This document shows positions 1 to 12,123 of a stretch of DNA of 64,000 bases, one piece after another. The position numbers and the translations under genes were made by a program. A model generated the notes under the pieces. It ran no database searches and was not told the DNA's origin. It saw nothing but the letters and a program-made list of their open reading frames with translations. Source of the DNA: Eopsaltria australis (Eukaryota > Chordata > Aves > Passeriformes > Petroicidae); NCBI GenBank assembly GCA_034509425.1, contig JAVTVJ010000518.1:1158200-1222199 (forward strand). The letters are read 5' to 3'. Positions within the stretch are counted from its first letter, which is position 1, and each line of letters begins with the position of its first letter.

Positions 1-395
1 TATGGTTGCCTCTCTAATTTGGATTATGATTCAACTCCCTGTAATTTTCTTGAATGAGAATGTGGCCACTGTCCTGTGGAAGTATGGCAAAGGATGGTGA
101 CACTGAAATGCAAAACTAACGTTTTTATAGCATGCTTCATCATGACATATGCGCACCTACAACTTTATAATTTCATAGATGCCCTTCAAGATTGTCACTT
201 TTATGACTGCCTGTGGTATTTGTGAGTTGACAGGATGATTGTTTATAATAAATGCATGTCTGTAAACAAAGAGACAGAAAAGGAGCCTCATGTCAAATAG
301 AAATGTTAATAGACTTCCTTACAGCTTTTGATAATAGGCTTGTAATGTCCATGGTTGAAGATATGGAGAACACTAATATCTTGATGTATTGTTTT
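1..395. other. AT-rich intergenic or intronic sequence
   Basis: I see no gene, RNA or recognisable repeat here. Two short minus-strand frames starting near 475 and 509 run into the flank, but they cross into the CR1 fragment to the right and have no recognisable protein content. The sequence is probably unique or too diverged to recognise by eye. Confidence 0.5.
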
Positions 396-397
396 GG

Positions 398-1079
398 CTG
401 ACTTGCGGTTGACCTGCTGGAAAGCAGCTCTGCAGAGAAGGATCTGGGGGTCCTGGTGGACAACAAACTGTCCATGAGCCAGCAGTGCCCTTGTGGTCAA
501 GAAGGCCATTAGTATCCTGGGAAGAACTTTGCCAGCAGGTTGAGGGAGGTGATCCTGCCCCTCTACTCAGTCCTAGAGGGGTAATATCTGAAGTAAAGTG
601 TCCAGTTCTGAGTCCCTCAGTGCAAGAGAGACAGGGAGCTCCTGGAACAGGTCACAAAAATTATTGAGGATCTGGAACATGTTTCTTAAGACTGAGGGAG
701 CTGGGCCTGTTGAGACTCAAGAAGAGATGACTGAGAGGGACCTCATCAATGTCTATAAGTATCTCATGGGAGGGTGTCAAGAGTATGGAGCCAGGCTCTT
801 CTTGGTGGTGCCAAGAACCAGGACAAGAGGCAATGGGCAGAAACTGATGCACAGGGAGTTCCACCTGAACACGAGGAAGAACTTCTATAATGTGTGAGTG
901 ACCACCAACTGGAACAGATCTCCCAGAGAGGTTATGGAGTCTCCATCATGGAGATATTCAAGAATTGTCTGGATGCAATCCTTTGCCAAGTGCTCTAGGA
1001 TGATTAAGCTTGAGCAGGAAGGTTTGGTCAGATGACCCGCTGATGTACCTTCCAACCTGACCCATTCTCTGGTTCTGTG
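398..1079 (+). mobile_element. CR1 LINE, 5'-truncated 3' end with decayed ORF2 C-terminus
   Basis: This is the 3' part of a chicken-repeat-1 type non-LTR retrotransposon. Around 420-660 the plus strand encodes, with stops and small shifts, the last part of the ORF2 reverse transcriptase. Recognisable pieces are 'EKDLGVLVDNKLSMSQQ' and 'LREVILPLYS'. The sequence then continues through the familiar region near 735-860 (a frame of about 99 codons) and the 3' UTR, ending near 1079 in a 'ggttctgtg' run like the CR1 octamer tail. The element is truncated at its 5' side, which is usual for CR1, and lacks the catalytic part of the enzyme. It cannot move by itself. CR1 inserts without clear target-site duplications, so the exact left border is approximate. 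Confidence 0.93.
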
Positions 1080-3589
1080 TTAGAGTGTTGCTGGCAACTG
1101 CTGTGTCATCTCTATAAATAGTCTCCTATCCTATCTAGGGAAGAAATGTGGAAACATCTTTATGGTAACCAGATTATTTAAGCTTAATAAAATAAACATT
1201 GTTATGATCAATGATATGGCAAACTGTGTATGTGAGTGGTGAAACTGAAAACTTTTGCTAAGTGGATCACTGAAAGCTTAATAACCTGCCCACTTTTTGA
1301 AGAGTTACAAAGAGTCACAATTTCCTTCAAAAGCAAAATCCATGGGGTTATTTAAGAACCAAGTTTTGCCCTTAACATGTGGACAGGACACATGAAATCT
1401 TTACAAGACTTGGTTCTTTTAAGAAGAATCTGAAGATACTGCTGAGCCTCCACGTGGACATCTGTTCATCTGTACAAATTCTTCTGTGCATGTAGTATCT
1501 TTTAGGCAAAGAACTGGCCATTTTTTCCTGACAAAAAAAAGCCAACTAGATATATACTGATGGGGGGAGGAGAGGGAAGATCACTGAGAAATATGAGGAG
1601 ATGAACTGGATACATATGATTGTGTGAACTCTGGCATGTAAAGCCCCTGAAAGATTTATTTCTGCTCTCAGGTTGACTCGGGTTTTAGACAAGGCAGTAT
1701 GATGAGCAGATTCTTGTTCTAGAGACTAGACAAAGGCAGAGTATAGCCCACAGGCAAATGCATCCCAAAAAACTGTCAGGAAATGGTCTTTCATATGGCT
1801 GTCAGTCATCTGTAAGCGCTGCATGTATTCCCTCATACAGCAGCTGTTGTGAAGATCCAGTGCCCCTGAACTTTTTTCACAGTGCAGGAATGGTTATAAC
1901 CAGTTTATACAACTTTACTGCTGGGAAGTTCATCAAACAAAAACTGCCTTTGCTAAGCATCAGCTTAAATTTTACACAATAAAATCTTTTCTTGGAAAAC
2001 TAGCATGGCATTCAAGTCTGCTACCCTGGGCCTTCAGAGTGTTGTCTAAACCTGATTAAAGATGTCATCCAGCATGATCAATTCCTGCTGTTTGTCTGTA
2101 TATTTATAAAACAAGTTTGTGCAAAAGGGTGTAGACATTGTCTGGTTTTTGCAACTGAGAAGCAAATTGACTAGTGCACAATTTGAGTAAGATTTGCTGC
2201 TTTGGTTTATAAAGTTCTATTCTACAGTATCCAGCTGTATGAAAATAGTTGTCAACAGATAGTTGACCAGACTCATGAGGAACTCTCTCTGTCATTCCAT
2301 GGTTGGACCTGTCTTGCAGCAAACATACAGCAAATTGTTGTGCCTTTATAATCTTCATTATTGCTGTCTAACATGCCCAGGGATACAGATTTTGGCAGAT
2401 GAAAGTAGGATCATCTCAGTGTACAGGTTTTCCTTGATCCTGGTCTTCATCAGGATCATTACAAACTCATCTTGAAATTTAGCATTCATTCAAGAAATTT
2501 GGAATACAAACCAATCCCTGTTAAGATGTATCTCCTTTTCTAGTAGAAGAAGAGAACCTTCTTCTCTGAATTTCCATTGCTTTTGCACCATTCTACAAGG
2601 TTTTTTTTTTCCATTTCATCTTGCCTTCAAAAGTCTGCTGCTTGATGCTTCTTGAATTTTGTCTTCTAAGGAGTTCAGGCTGGATTTCCCTCCAGAGGTA
2701 TCACGTGTTTCAGTTTTAAATACTTTTCAAGTAGCCTTTCAGGGCATTTCCTCTTTGTCCCTACATACACATATTCCTGTGATGTTGCCTTTTGAATATG
2801 GCACTCAAAAATGGCTTTCCCCTGCAATGGAAGTAAATGAAGACAGGGTATGCCTGTCCTGTGACTGGGAAAGGTGAGTGGCTTCTAGCCCCAAGTGGTC
2901 GTGTGAACATAAACCTGAATATCATGCTGTGATTGCTTTCTTACCATATATGGATAACTACTGCTCGCCAGGTACCTTGTATATTCTCTAATACCACAAT
3001 TTTTAATGAGCACAAATGCTACACTCAGTCTTTGCTTCTGCTACTTCTGCCTGACAGATTAAATGTTTTTCATTCTGATGAAAATTAAAATACAGCATGG
3101 AAGGGGAAATAAATTGATAACCCTCAAAACTCATACCCATGCTGAGAGAGAGATAGCCTCAGTGCTTTTGTGCATTAGTGGAAATACATCTTGCAAGTCT
3201 GCTCCCTATCCCTAATGAGGAATTGTGGTTATTAATTATAAAGAAAACTTAGTATTTCTACAAATTATTCTGCTCATTCTTCACTTTTGTGTTGGATTAA
3301 ACTGTTTTAATCATGGAGCTTTCATGATATTTTTGCTTCCTTTCAGGTGTTTATGAACTTAACACAGAAGGAACTAAAGAAGCATTGAAGTACACTTTGG
3401 AATCTAATCAGTCCAGATCTTCAGTCTTGTTTACCAATCCAAACAGTATTTTAATATATATGCAGGAAGACTTATAAAATATCTAATATGAATGAATTAA
3501 AATAGAGTGATAGAAAATGAGATTACACTCTTTTTAAAAAAATAAGTAGGTAGTTGTGGGAAGAATGTGGGCAAAACTAATGAAAACTG
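1080..3589. other. AT-rich sequence without recognisable genes
   Basis: No gene or known repeat is recognised. Short open frames of 70-84 codons occur on both strands (for example 1758-1982 plus, 2104-2358 minus and 2659-2877 plus). They overlap or oppose each other and show no domain or family I know. I treat them as chance. Confidence 0.5.
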
Positions 3590-4035
3590 GAAAGTTACAT
3601 CCTAGCAGACAAAAATTGCAGTAAGCAATCCTGACTTCCCCCACACAGGACAAGCGAAAGGGGATATGAAATGGAGGATAGAGTGGAGTGGAAAATTATA
3701 CAGTAATACACAGTTATAACAGTATGGAAATTACAGGGGGAGGTGCAGTTGCTACTCCCTGAAGGGAATGCTACTTCCCAATGCAGCATGCCCAACTTCC
3801 CACACGCAATATGTGCTGAGAGGGATCAACTGGAGGGTGGAGCAGAATGGAGACACCACTACTGGGTTCTGTTGAAATCTATGCAAGGGAGGGAACTCAG
3901 TGGTGTCTTGTAGCTGATAAGCCGTATAGCAGCTGTCAACCAAGGGAGAAAATAGATGTCTTGCTGTTGAACCAGCAACCATGGTGAAGCCAGAGGTACA
4001 ACACAGACACTCAAAGTCACCCACCTCCAAGGTAG
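3590..4035. other. Unassigned GC-richer island, possible old repeat
   Basis: This stretch stands out from the AT-rich surroundings by containing many CC, GG and CA-rich words. It carries two overlapping minus-strand frames, 3595-3795 (66 codons) and 3752-4030 (92 codons). Neither translation matches a family I know. The minus-strand frames join by a shift in their overlap, which could suggest a decayed element or a short untranslated RNA. I cannot assign it to CR1 or to either LTR family seen elsewhere in the window. Confidence 0.3.
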
Positions 4036-4337
4036 GACAACTCCTCTTTGTCAGATGTTATGAATTTGTCTCTATTGTTTCTGCACTTTTATGTGTATAG
4101 TAATCAGACAGTTTATAATCTTAGTTTAGAACAACATTTGGCTTACTGTTAGGCATCTAAAACTGCATAAGAAGAGTCTGTAGGAAGATCATGATGAGCA
4201 ATGATTGTCATATATACCTCTTATTCCATCTACTGGATGATTACTTCACACACATCACAGGAATGACAATCAAGATAAGCGACAAGTAATTTAGTGCCAT
4301 TTGAAAAAAAAAAATGGAAAATAAACCTAATTTGAAA

Positions 4338-4359
4338 TATTTATTTATTTATTTATTTA
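4338..4359. repeat. (TTTA)n microsatellite
   Basis: About five perfect copies of a TTTA tetranucleotide lie at the edge of an A/T run. It is a short simple repeat with no evident function. Confidence 0.85.
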
Positions 4360-4678
4360 CTTCAGTTTTGCAGAAATAGCTCACCTAAATTTAGACATCT
4401 CTGATGGAAACACTTGAGACAGCTGGCTTGGTCTTTATTGACAGTTGATGGATGAACACTTTATAATGTGGCTGACAATGTTTTCAAGTGTTGATTTCAG
4501 ATTAGAAGTGCTATGTCTTAAAACTGCATATTTCTATCCATCTCTGTATAAAGGATACTTAGAGTGATTATCTCAGACCAAGGTCTGAAACTTACTTTCA
4601 TGTCACCCATCTTCCCTGCAGTCATTGTAAATATATGTAAACTCAGAACCTGCTCAAAAGCAAACAACAAAAAAGGAT

Positions 4679-4768
4679 TTGTTTTGGGGGTTTTTTGGGG
4701 TTTTTTGTGGCGTTTGTTTGTTTGTTTGTTTGTTTTGCTGTGTTTTGTTGTGTTTTTTTTCTTTTTTA
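4679..4768. repeat. G/T-rich low-complexity tract with (TTTG)n core
   Basis: The plus strand is almost entirely G and T for about 90 bases. It has runs of five and four Gs spaced by T6 tracts, then about five TTTG copies (4713-4734), then TG- and T-rich sequence. A 71-codon plus frame runs through it, but its phenylalanine/leucine/valine-rich tail is simply translation of the tract. Confidence 0.85.
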
Positions 4769-6280
4769 ATACTGGATGAGTACCCTTAAAAATTACAGTA
4801 CTCTTTTCTCAACACTAAAAATCTCAGACTGTTGAGAGAAGTCTTAGAAAAGAAGAATCTCGGATGAGGCCGTAAAAGACAACAAGTAACTGACACAATT
4901 CTAGAAAGGCCTCACTTCAGCCACTGAACAAATCTGAAATCAAATTTTGGTGGTAAAAGATTGAGCTTCAGAGGACACTAGCTGCCATAAGTACATTCAT
5001 GGAATTTGGGCTAAATTTCTTACATCAAACTATGCAATGACTTAAAAAATGTGGACAAAAAACCTTTGGAGGCTACTAGAAGCTTACCTATTGGTTGATC
5101 ACATGGGTAAATACATTACATTGATAGGACTTTGTATGTCACTCAAAGTGAAAATAATATGTTGTACATTGTAGACAAGACTATTCTTAAGCTTGAATTA
5201 ATGTTCATTATGTTCGTCTTCTTTTCTCTGCATGACCTATGCAATCTAAGTATATAATTAAGATGATTGAATTCTTCTGAATCAATAAATTCTGTATTCT
5301 ATGTGCAAAATTTAAAGCGCATAGGATGTTGGGAAGGAAGGGTGATAGTATTAATACTACAACACAAATTATAGATTGAAATATTTCATGATGGTAGGTT
5401 TTCCCCTTGGAGATTTTACAGAGTTTCCACACATCCTTGATCAACTTTTTTAACACCTGTTTACCAATATATGTTATTACATAGATCCCAAATCTCCTCA
5501 GTTCTAAATTACACAAAAGCAAAACATATATTCAGTAATAATACAGTGAAAAAGAATAAATTAGACCACATTCTGAAAAATAAACCTATTACAAAAATCA
5601 CGGCTTTGAAATTACTTGGTAGCCACTTGAATGTCATGTCTGTACAGAGAGGAAAGAATAAGCAGGTGTGCTCCTGCTTTGGACTGGGAGAATTCTGATG
5701 TTGCTTGTTTCCCACTCCTCTCCTCCTAACCTTCAATCTCTCTTGACCTTCTGTCTTAAAAACAGGAAGAAAGTAACTCTACTTTTGAACTTTCACCTGT
5801 CAGGTGTAACAAACTGCATAGATACAATAAAGAATCTCCTCTGCGTTTACTGATTCTGTAGTTCAAATGTAACGAGATATAACAAATTACCCTTTTCTCA
5901 AAATATGTCCTTAATAACATTTTCTAAATGGAAAATTTTTTAAAACCTTGAAAATGACATCTTCTAATGTCAAATTTAATAAAGCTGGTATGACTACCTT
6001 ATAATCATAGAAGATAATTAAGTTAATTGTAGTACCTGAACTAATTAGTTCCAAGTTCCCTCTCTTATTATATATAAAATTTTCAGGACATGTTTTTAAA
6101 CCAAATAAAATAGAGAAGGCTTAGCCTAATTTCCTATATTATATACTGTGGGGTTTTGTGGTTTTCTATCATAAATAGCTATGTAGACATTTAATTTAAA
6201 AATGTGTTTTTCTTCCAAGGTTAGATGTGTGAAGTCAACAGTCTCTGAGTCTTCTTACTGTTCTGTGTCCTGTATTTCTA

Positions 6281-6294
6281 AAAAAAAAAAAAAA
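6281..6294. repeat. Poly(A) run
   Basis: A run of about 14 adenines is followed by A-rich sequence. I see no upstream gene-like sequence that would make it the tail of a processed pseudogene. Confidence 0.6.
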
Positions 6295-8338
6295 CTTTGG
6301 ATAAATAAATTAAAAAACCTTCTTCTTAAAAAGCATAAAAGTCTGAATATTTCTGAAAATTTGCCATGTAAAAATAATTCTCTTAGAAAAAGTGCATGAA
6401 AGAAATTTTTGTGCAATAAAATTTTGGTGAAATGTGATTTTTTTTTTTACTTGCTGCTCTACATCATTGCACATTTAGTTTGCTAGCCATATGGTAAGTG
6501 AATTCCAGCAGCATGGAGAGAATTAGGAAAGAAATCTCAGGCAGTCTCAAGACTTTGTATTATTATACAGCTTGCAGTTTTTCAGTCTATATTCTTGGAA
6601 TTTGCAAGGGTCTGTGAAAGACAACCAGGCAAATAAGATACAATGTTATGAGAAAGGCAGTAGGAGATTATTTAAAGGTACCACATTCCAAAATTAAATT
6701 AGGGATTCTATGATCATGAAGTCTTCTAGAGGCAAGAAAGTGAGTAAGGAAGGAAGGAAGGTAGAAAGAAGCTTAAAGAGAATAATACAACAATTTAGGA
6801 AGCAAGAAGATGTGTGTAACTCTATCTATATTTCTTCTGCACTTACTTTCCATATACTAGTTTGATTGCAAGTTTTGGGCTGTAAAAGTCAGGAAGAATG
6901 CCTGTGCTATACACAGCAGTACAAAATGACTTGGATTCCCTTGGTCCTGCTGAGGTAATACATCTGCAGAGCTCAGAGGAGGGCACTCCTAATTCTGGGG
7001 ATTTTTGACTTAAGTAACTAACTCAGACCGAGTAGCATGTGCTCTGTCATTATGATGTAAGGATATCACAGGCTTTGCTTATTTTGGTTCTATAATATAA
7101 ATTATTTCAGAAAAAAGACAACCAGCCTAGCCTCTTTGTGTAGCACTATGATGACATAGATGTGCAGTAAGCTCTAAGGCAAAATTACTTACCCCTAGAA
7201 GTACAATAGATCAGATTCATATGCTAGACCCATGCAATGGAGAAAATAAAGGAAAACATCTGCAGATCCTAATAAATTGAAAATGGACAGGCAGTTTCCA
7301 GGCTCTGGAAAGCTACTATTTGTGTGATTATATTGCTGGAACAGCTCTGTAGAATAGATTTATCTTATGCCAACAAGTATTTTCCCAAATACTCCTCTGG
7401 GAAATGTTGGGGATTTAACACAGGATAGGGACTATTCTTAAAAGGGTTGCTGACATGTGGCTGCTTGTGTTGCCAAGTAAGGAAGTTTAATAATGGGCTA
7501 TTTGAGAAGTTTGACTGCTAGGCTAGGAAGTTGAAGGACTTTATTTTTATAGATGAAAAAGGAGTAATTTCTTTGCAAGAAATCCTAGTGGAGATGACAG
7601 TATTTCCCAAGTTTATGACTGTGTGGTGGTTCAGATAAGCTACTTCTAGCTAGTAACTTGTCTCATGTTTTTCTCATGCTGGTTTTGCTGCCTCTTTACC
7701 TCGTTCAGGTCTGCTTCTTCCCCTCCTGTTTGTCTCCTATTTCTGAAGTTAGTTGTTGTGACTTTGTCATTATTCTTTCAATAAAGCTCTCCCTTGTGAT
7801 AATTGGAGGGAAAACAAGGGGGAACACATAAATGGCACAGTGGAGCACTTGTGTCTCCATGTAAGGACAAAACCTTATAGGAACAACGGTAAGAATAAAA
7901 AGGTGCATATTTCCCACTGTTTCTTTATTTTGATCTGAATCTCTCTCACAAGATGTGAGAGAACTATATGGTCCCTCCACTCCATTTCTGCAGAAAGAGA
8001 TGAAATAGGAATATATGAAGCCCATGTAATTAACAGTAAAAATCATGTCAAATATGTACATTTAAAATATCACAGTGGCACTGGCCAAGTGTATTATCTG
8101 GATTTCACTACAAGATTGCTCACCAACTTACAATACTGCATCCCTAAGGTGACAGTGTATGTTCGTATGATTGTGGGTGTATTACACTTTCCTTCCATCT
8201 AGTATGAAGAAAAGCAATCAATCTGAAAAGACAAACACTTCCTTATTTTTTCATGTGTGGGAAGTGGGCAAACTAGAACATCATGTTCCCTTGCTCAAAT
8301 ATATGTAAATGGAAGTTGGAACAGCTAAGAAAATAAAT

Positions 8339-8376
8339 TAAGAAAAAAAAGAGAGAGAAAAAAGAGAAAGAACAAG
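8339..8376. repeat. GA-rich purine tract
   Basis: About 35 nearly unbroken purines (A with interspersed GA units) lie on the plus strand. This is simple low-complexity DNA. Confidence 0.75.
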
Positions 8377-10956
8377 AAGCAAAAATCACTTCTTTGGCTC
8401 TGTTTTGAATCAGGCTTGGCATTCAGAGAAGATGCTGGGGCAGCTGCTACAGGAAACCAGGCAGGAACAGTTAAAGTATTGTGTAAAAAAGAAGAAAATA
8501 ACTTCTAGTTAAAAAATGCAAAGCCATAGCCATTGGTAATATACATGGAAATGTGCTTGGCAGTAGCTGCAGAACCAGGGACAGAATGCAGATGGCTAAA
8601 TGGCAGCGTTAACAGTATCTTCTCCCACTATGCTCTCTAGGGAAAAACACATTCCTGAGATTCATGCCTTGTATCCATATTGTCCAGGGAGTTCATGTTC
8701 TGAGATTGCCACTGCAACTTGAACTGAACAATAATGTTACCTTTTATGGCAATGGATATATTATAGATAAGTATGTAAATAACACAAAAAATAATTTCTA
8801 ATTACCAAATGAATATAAAATATGTATTATTTGTATAATTCATAGCCATATATAACAAAAAATTTCTTTCCACTAACTATTCAGGAGAGCTGAATGTGTC
8901 AAATTCACAGGCATCTGCGATTTATGTAGGTGCTGCTCACGCAAAATGTTGTGAAGTCATTAGCTAAATAAATCTTACTACATCCCCTTTTCAGATATAT
9001 CTACTCTGGAGGATGTGTGGAAAATAGTAAGCAGTTACAGTCAAAGTGACCATTTCTTAGACTGTTCTAGAAAAGGTTGAAATCAAATTATTTGGTACTT
9101 TGACACCAAAGTTTAATATTGAAGTTCTAAATACGTCCACAAGGTGTGTGAAATTCATTCAAACAAAAAGTGAGCTAATTGTAAAATATCCCAATAATTA
9201 TAAATTAATGTATCAATTGAAAGCTATTTATTATGAGAGCAAGCAGGACACTTCTTTGCCATGATCTCACAGTAAGAAAACAGGCACAATGCAAAGTGCT
9301 GTACTATCCTGTGTAAGCATCAACCCACGACACAGTATAACATTCAGCAAAGCACAAGAGACTGAAGACTGTAAAAATCTACATTTCTTACATTACAGAA
9401 AAGGAGTAACTGAAGATCCAAAGAGATTTATTATGCACACTATGGGCCTTAAGCTGAAATCAGGTGTCTAAAATTCCTCAAAATCTTTCTTTGATTTTCC
9501 TTTCTCTTGAGAGCATACTGCAGTAGAAATTTCTGATGGCATATCACTGTAGTAACTTAAGATTCCCTTGAACATTTAGGGTAAGATTCATGCCACTTGA
9601 CTAATTGTCTGAAAATTAAGCACCTAGATTAAGTAAAGGTGTTTTGTTACCTAGTCAATGAAGACATATAGGTACCTTCAGAGCATGATTCATTTCACCC
9701 GAAAATGAAATTCAGTATTAAACAGCAAGTACTAGATGTGGCTTTCCAATGAATTCTTTTTCTGTGTGATGTGTTTGTAGTAGGCCAAACACCATTGCCC
9801 AACTAGTGATGCAAAGCCTACCTGTGTGTGTCATCCCCTTTACATGATCATGTCATTCATTGGAAAAATTAAAGCATTATGCCGTTGTCTAGTGAGACAC
9901 AATCTATAAACAAAATTTTCAGAAGCTTTCCTGTTTAGTTTATCAGTGTAAACATGCACAGGTGAAACCACACATAGCCATTCACATACAAGTCATTTAT
10001 CCCTATTTACTGAGTTGCAGCAGAAGTTAGGAGTCCAGTCCCAATTATATGATTAGAAGTAGAGGTTGTATGGACACATCAGTTAATTTTAAGTGTTGGA
10101 AGAGCGCTCTCATAAGGTTTTGTTTCTGTTTACCTTGCCTACCATTCTGAAGAGTTTGTGCCCTCAAGAAAGCAACCTCCTCCCACCTCTCTCCCTTTAG
10201 ATATGATCTAAGTTACAAGATTCTTGATCTAATACACCTTTTTTCTTCTCATTTTAATTTGATTTATAGATTCAGTACTACGTCAGCTTGTTACTTACTG
10301 ATACCCTTGAAAAATTCCAGCCCTTTGGCTCTTCACCTTATTAGTCAGCCAGTTCTTGGAAAACTTTCATATAAAGTTTTTACAATTCAGTGTTTCATTG
10401 AAGATTAACACTTTTCAGTTCTTTGGCCTTTTATTCTGGCAAGGATTTCTTGTACCAAAGGAAAATAGTATTTTCCCTAAGTTTTGTTTATTAGTTTTTA
10501 TGACACATCACTTTATATTATAATGCTAAACTTATTTTCTATCAGGACTAAAAGAAGGGATCACCTAGCATATGATTGTGTTTGCCTTCATCATCTGACT
10601 ACATATGAACATACCCTCTAGGTATGTCATCACCACAAATTCAGCCAGGGTATCAGCACTTTGATTGAGAGAGGAGGAAGCAGTGTGGTACCCAGAAAAA
10701 AAAGTTGTAATACCTTTGACAATTTTTATGTGAAATGTGTATCTACTTCCCATCGAAGGAAGAATATTCACAAAAATTCTGATTTTTCTATTACATATCC
10801 AATACCCAAATATGTCAAATAGACCATGGTGAAAAGGTAGATTTGTGAGAGTTTGGAAGTTGGATTTCAATAAAGGTATAACACACTGAACCTTGGTCTT
10901 TTGCTTCTTCTGATGGTGGAAGGGACAAGTGAATTCAAAAGTGAATATTCTGGTGA

Positions 10957-10987
10957 CTTTTTTATTTTCTTTTTCTTTTTTTGTTTC
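10957..10987. repeat. T-rich polypyrimidine tract
   Basis: A run of thymines with a few cytosines ends in a 'tttcag' at 10984-10989, which resembles a splice acceptor on the plus strand. No donor site or coding exon is evident downstream, so I list it only as low-complexity sequence. Confidence 0.6.
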
Positions 10988-11439
10988 AGATGGCAGAGCA
11001 GAATTGTTGGCACAATGTTATTGTCTGAGAACAGAAGTTTATCACAACAAAAATACAGAGGGACTAGTGAAAAGAAAGGGACAAAATTACTTGATCTTAG
11101 GAAACAGAACCCCTTTCTCCCCTTTTCAACCACCTTTTCTAATGATTTTGTTACACCTGTTGTTTTATTTCCTTCTTTCAGGATAATTTTAAGAAAATAT
11201 TTTTTCACACTTTGAGCGGTATGCCTGTGCTTTTAATCCTTCTACCCATTTTTAGTTTTATATCTTTGTTTTTGTACTCCTGTGCCTGTATCATGCAAGC
11301 TTGAGACTGACTTACAGTGCAAAAGTACCTTTCTTGCATTCCTAAAAATCTAAGTGAAGGCTATGTTCAAACATACTTCTCAATTTATTTTCTGTAGCTA
11401 TTCTGACTTAACAAGGGGTGTGGAGGAACTACAGTATCT

Positions 11440-12123
11440 GACTACTCCAAGAGGGCAGTGATCAGTGGCAAAAAATCCATTTGGAGGTTAATGAATAGTG
11501 ATATATTTCATGTGTCAATACTGGGTCCAATCCTCTTAAACATTTTTTTTTAACGATCTGGATGATGGGGCAGAATGTAGTCTCTGCATCTTTGCAGATG
11601 ACATAAAATAAGGAGAACTGGCTGCCATTTGTGCTGCCATGTAGAAGAACCTTGACAGACTGGAGAAATGGGCTCACAGAAACACCATTATGTTCAGCAA
11701 AGGGAACTGGCAATTCTGTATCTGAGTAAGAATAATTCCATGCATCTGTAGATGCTGAGAGCCACTCAGCTGCAAAGTAGTTTATAGGACTCAGTCGCTG
11801 TGTTGTGAAGGACTCAAGCTATGATCAATGGTGCCCCAGTAGCAGAACCACAGGGAGCAGTCACAAACTGAGACACAGGAGGCCCCTTCTAAACATCAGA
11901 AGGATGTCATAGTAAAGCACTTTTTTACTCTGAGGGTGATTGAGCACTGGCACCAGGTTGCCCAGGGAGGTTGTAGAGTCTCCCCTATTGACTATATTGT
12001 AAACTTGATCCTGGGCAACTTGCTCTTGGTGACCCTGCTTGAGCAAGAAGGTGGACCAGATGACCTCTGGAGGTCCCCTGCAACCTCAACTCTCCGTGAT
12101 TCAGCAATTTTGTGATTCTGTGT
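11440..12123 (+). mobile_element. CR1 LINE fragment with internal deletion
   Basis: This is a plus-strand CR1 copy from the central reverse transcriptase to the 3' end. The frame near 11519-11600 reads 'ILGPILLNIFFNDLDDG' (with slippage at a T run), followed by an intact FADD catalytic box at 11591-11602 and then a TAA stop at 11609-11611. Shortly after the finger/thumb-like region, near 11820-11832, the sequence jumps to the 3' part starting 'caatggtgccccagtagcag'. That skips the stretch that the first CR1 copy holds at about 450-800. The element ends near 12123 with 'gtgattctgtg', the usual CR1 octamer tail. It is 5'-truncated and cannot encode a working enzyme. The left border is approximate. 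Confidence 0.92.

Larger units (their letters stand above)
4036..11439. other. Long AT-rich stretch with simple repeats only
   Basis: Apart from the simple repeats listed separately (4338, 4679, 6281 and 8339), I see no recognisable gene or transposon. The longest open frames are minus 7705-8061 (118 codons), minus 10867-11208 (113 codons) and plus 10901-11215 (104 codons). The last two lie opposite each other over a pyrimidine tract. None resembles a known protein, and none shows a convincing exon structure with both splice signals. Confidence 0.5.

Noticed and set aside
598..897. 99-codon plus-strand frame near the start of the window
   Set aside because: It is the CR1 3' region read in a frame other than the ORF2 remnant, not a host gene.
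7705..8061. 118-codon minus-strand frame
   Set aside because: No recognisable motif and no support from flanking signals. Consistent with chance in 64 kb.
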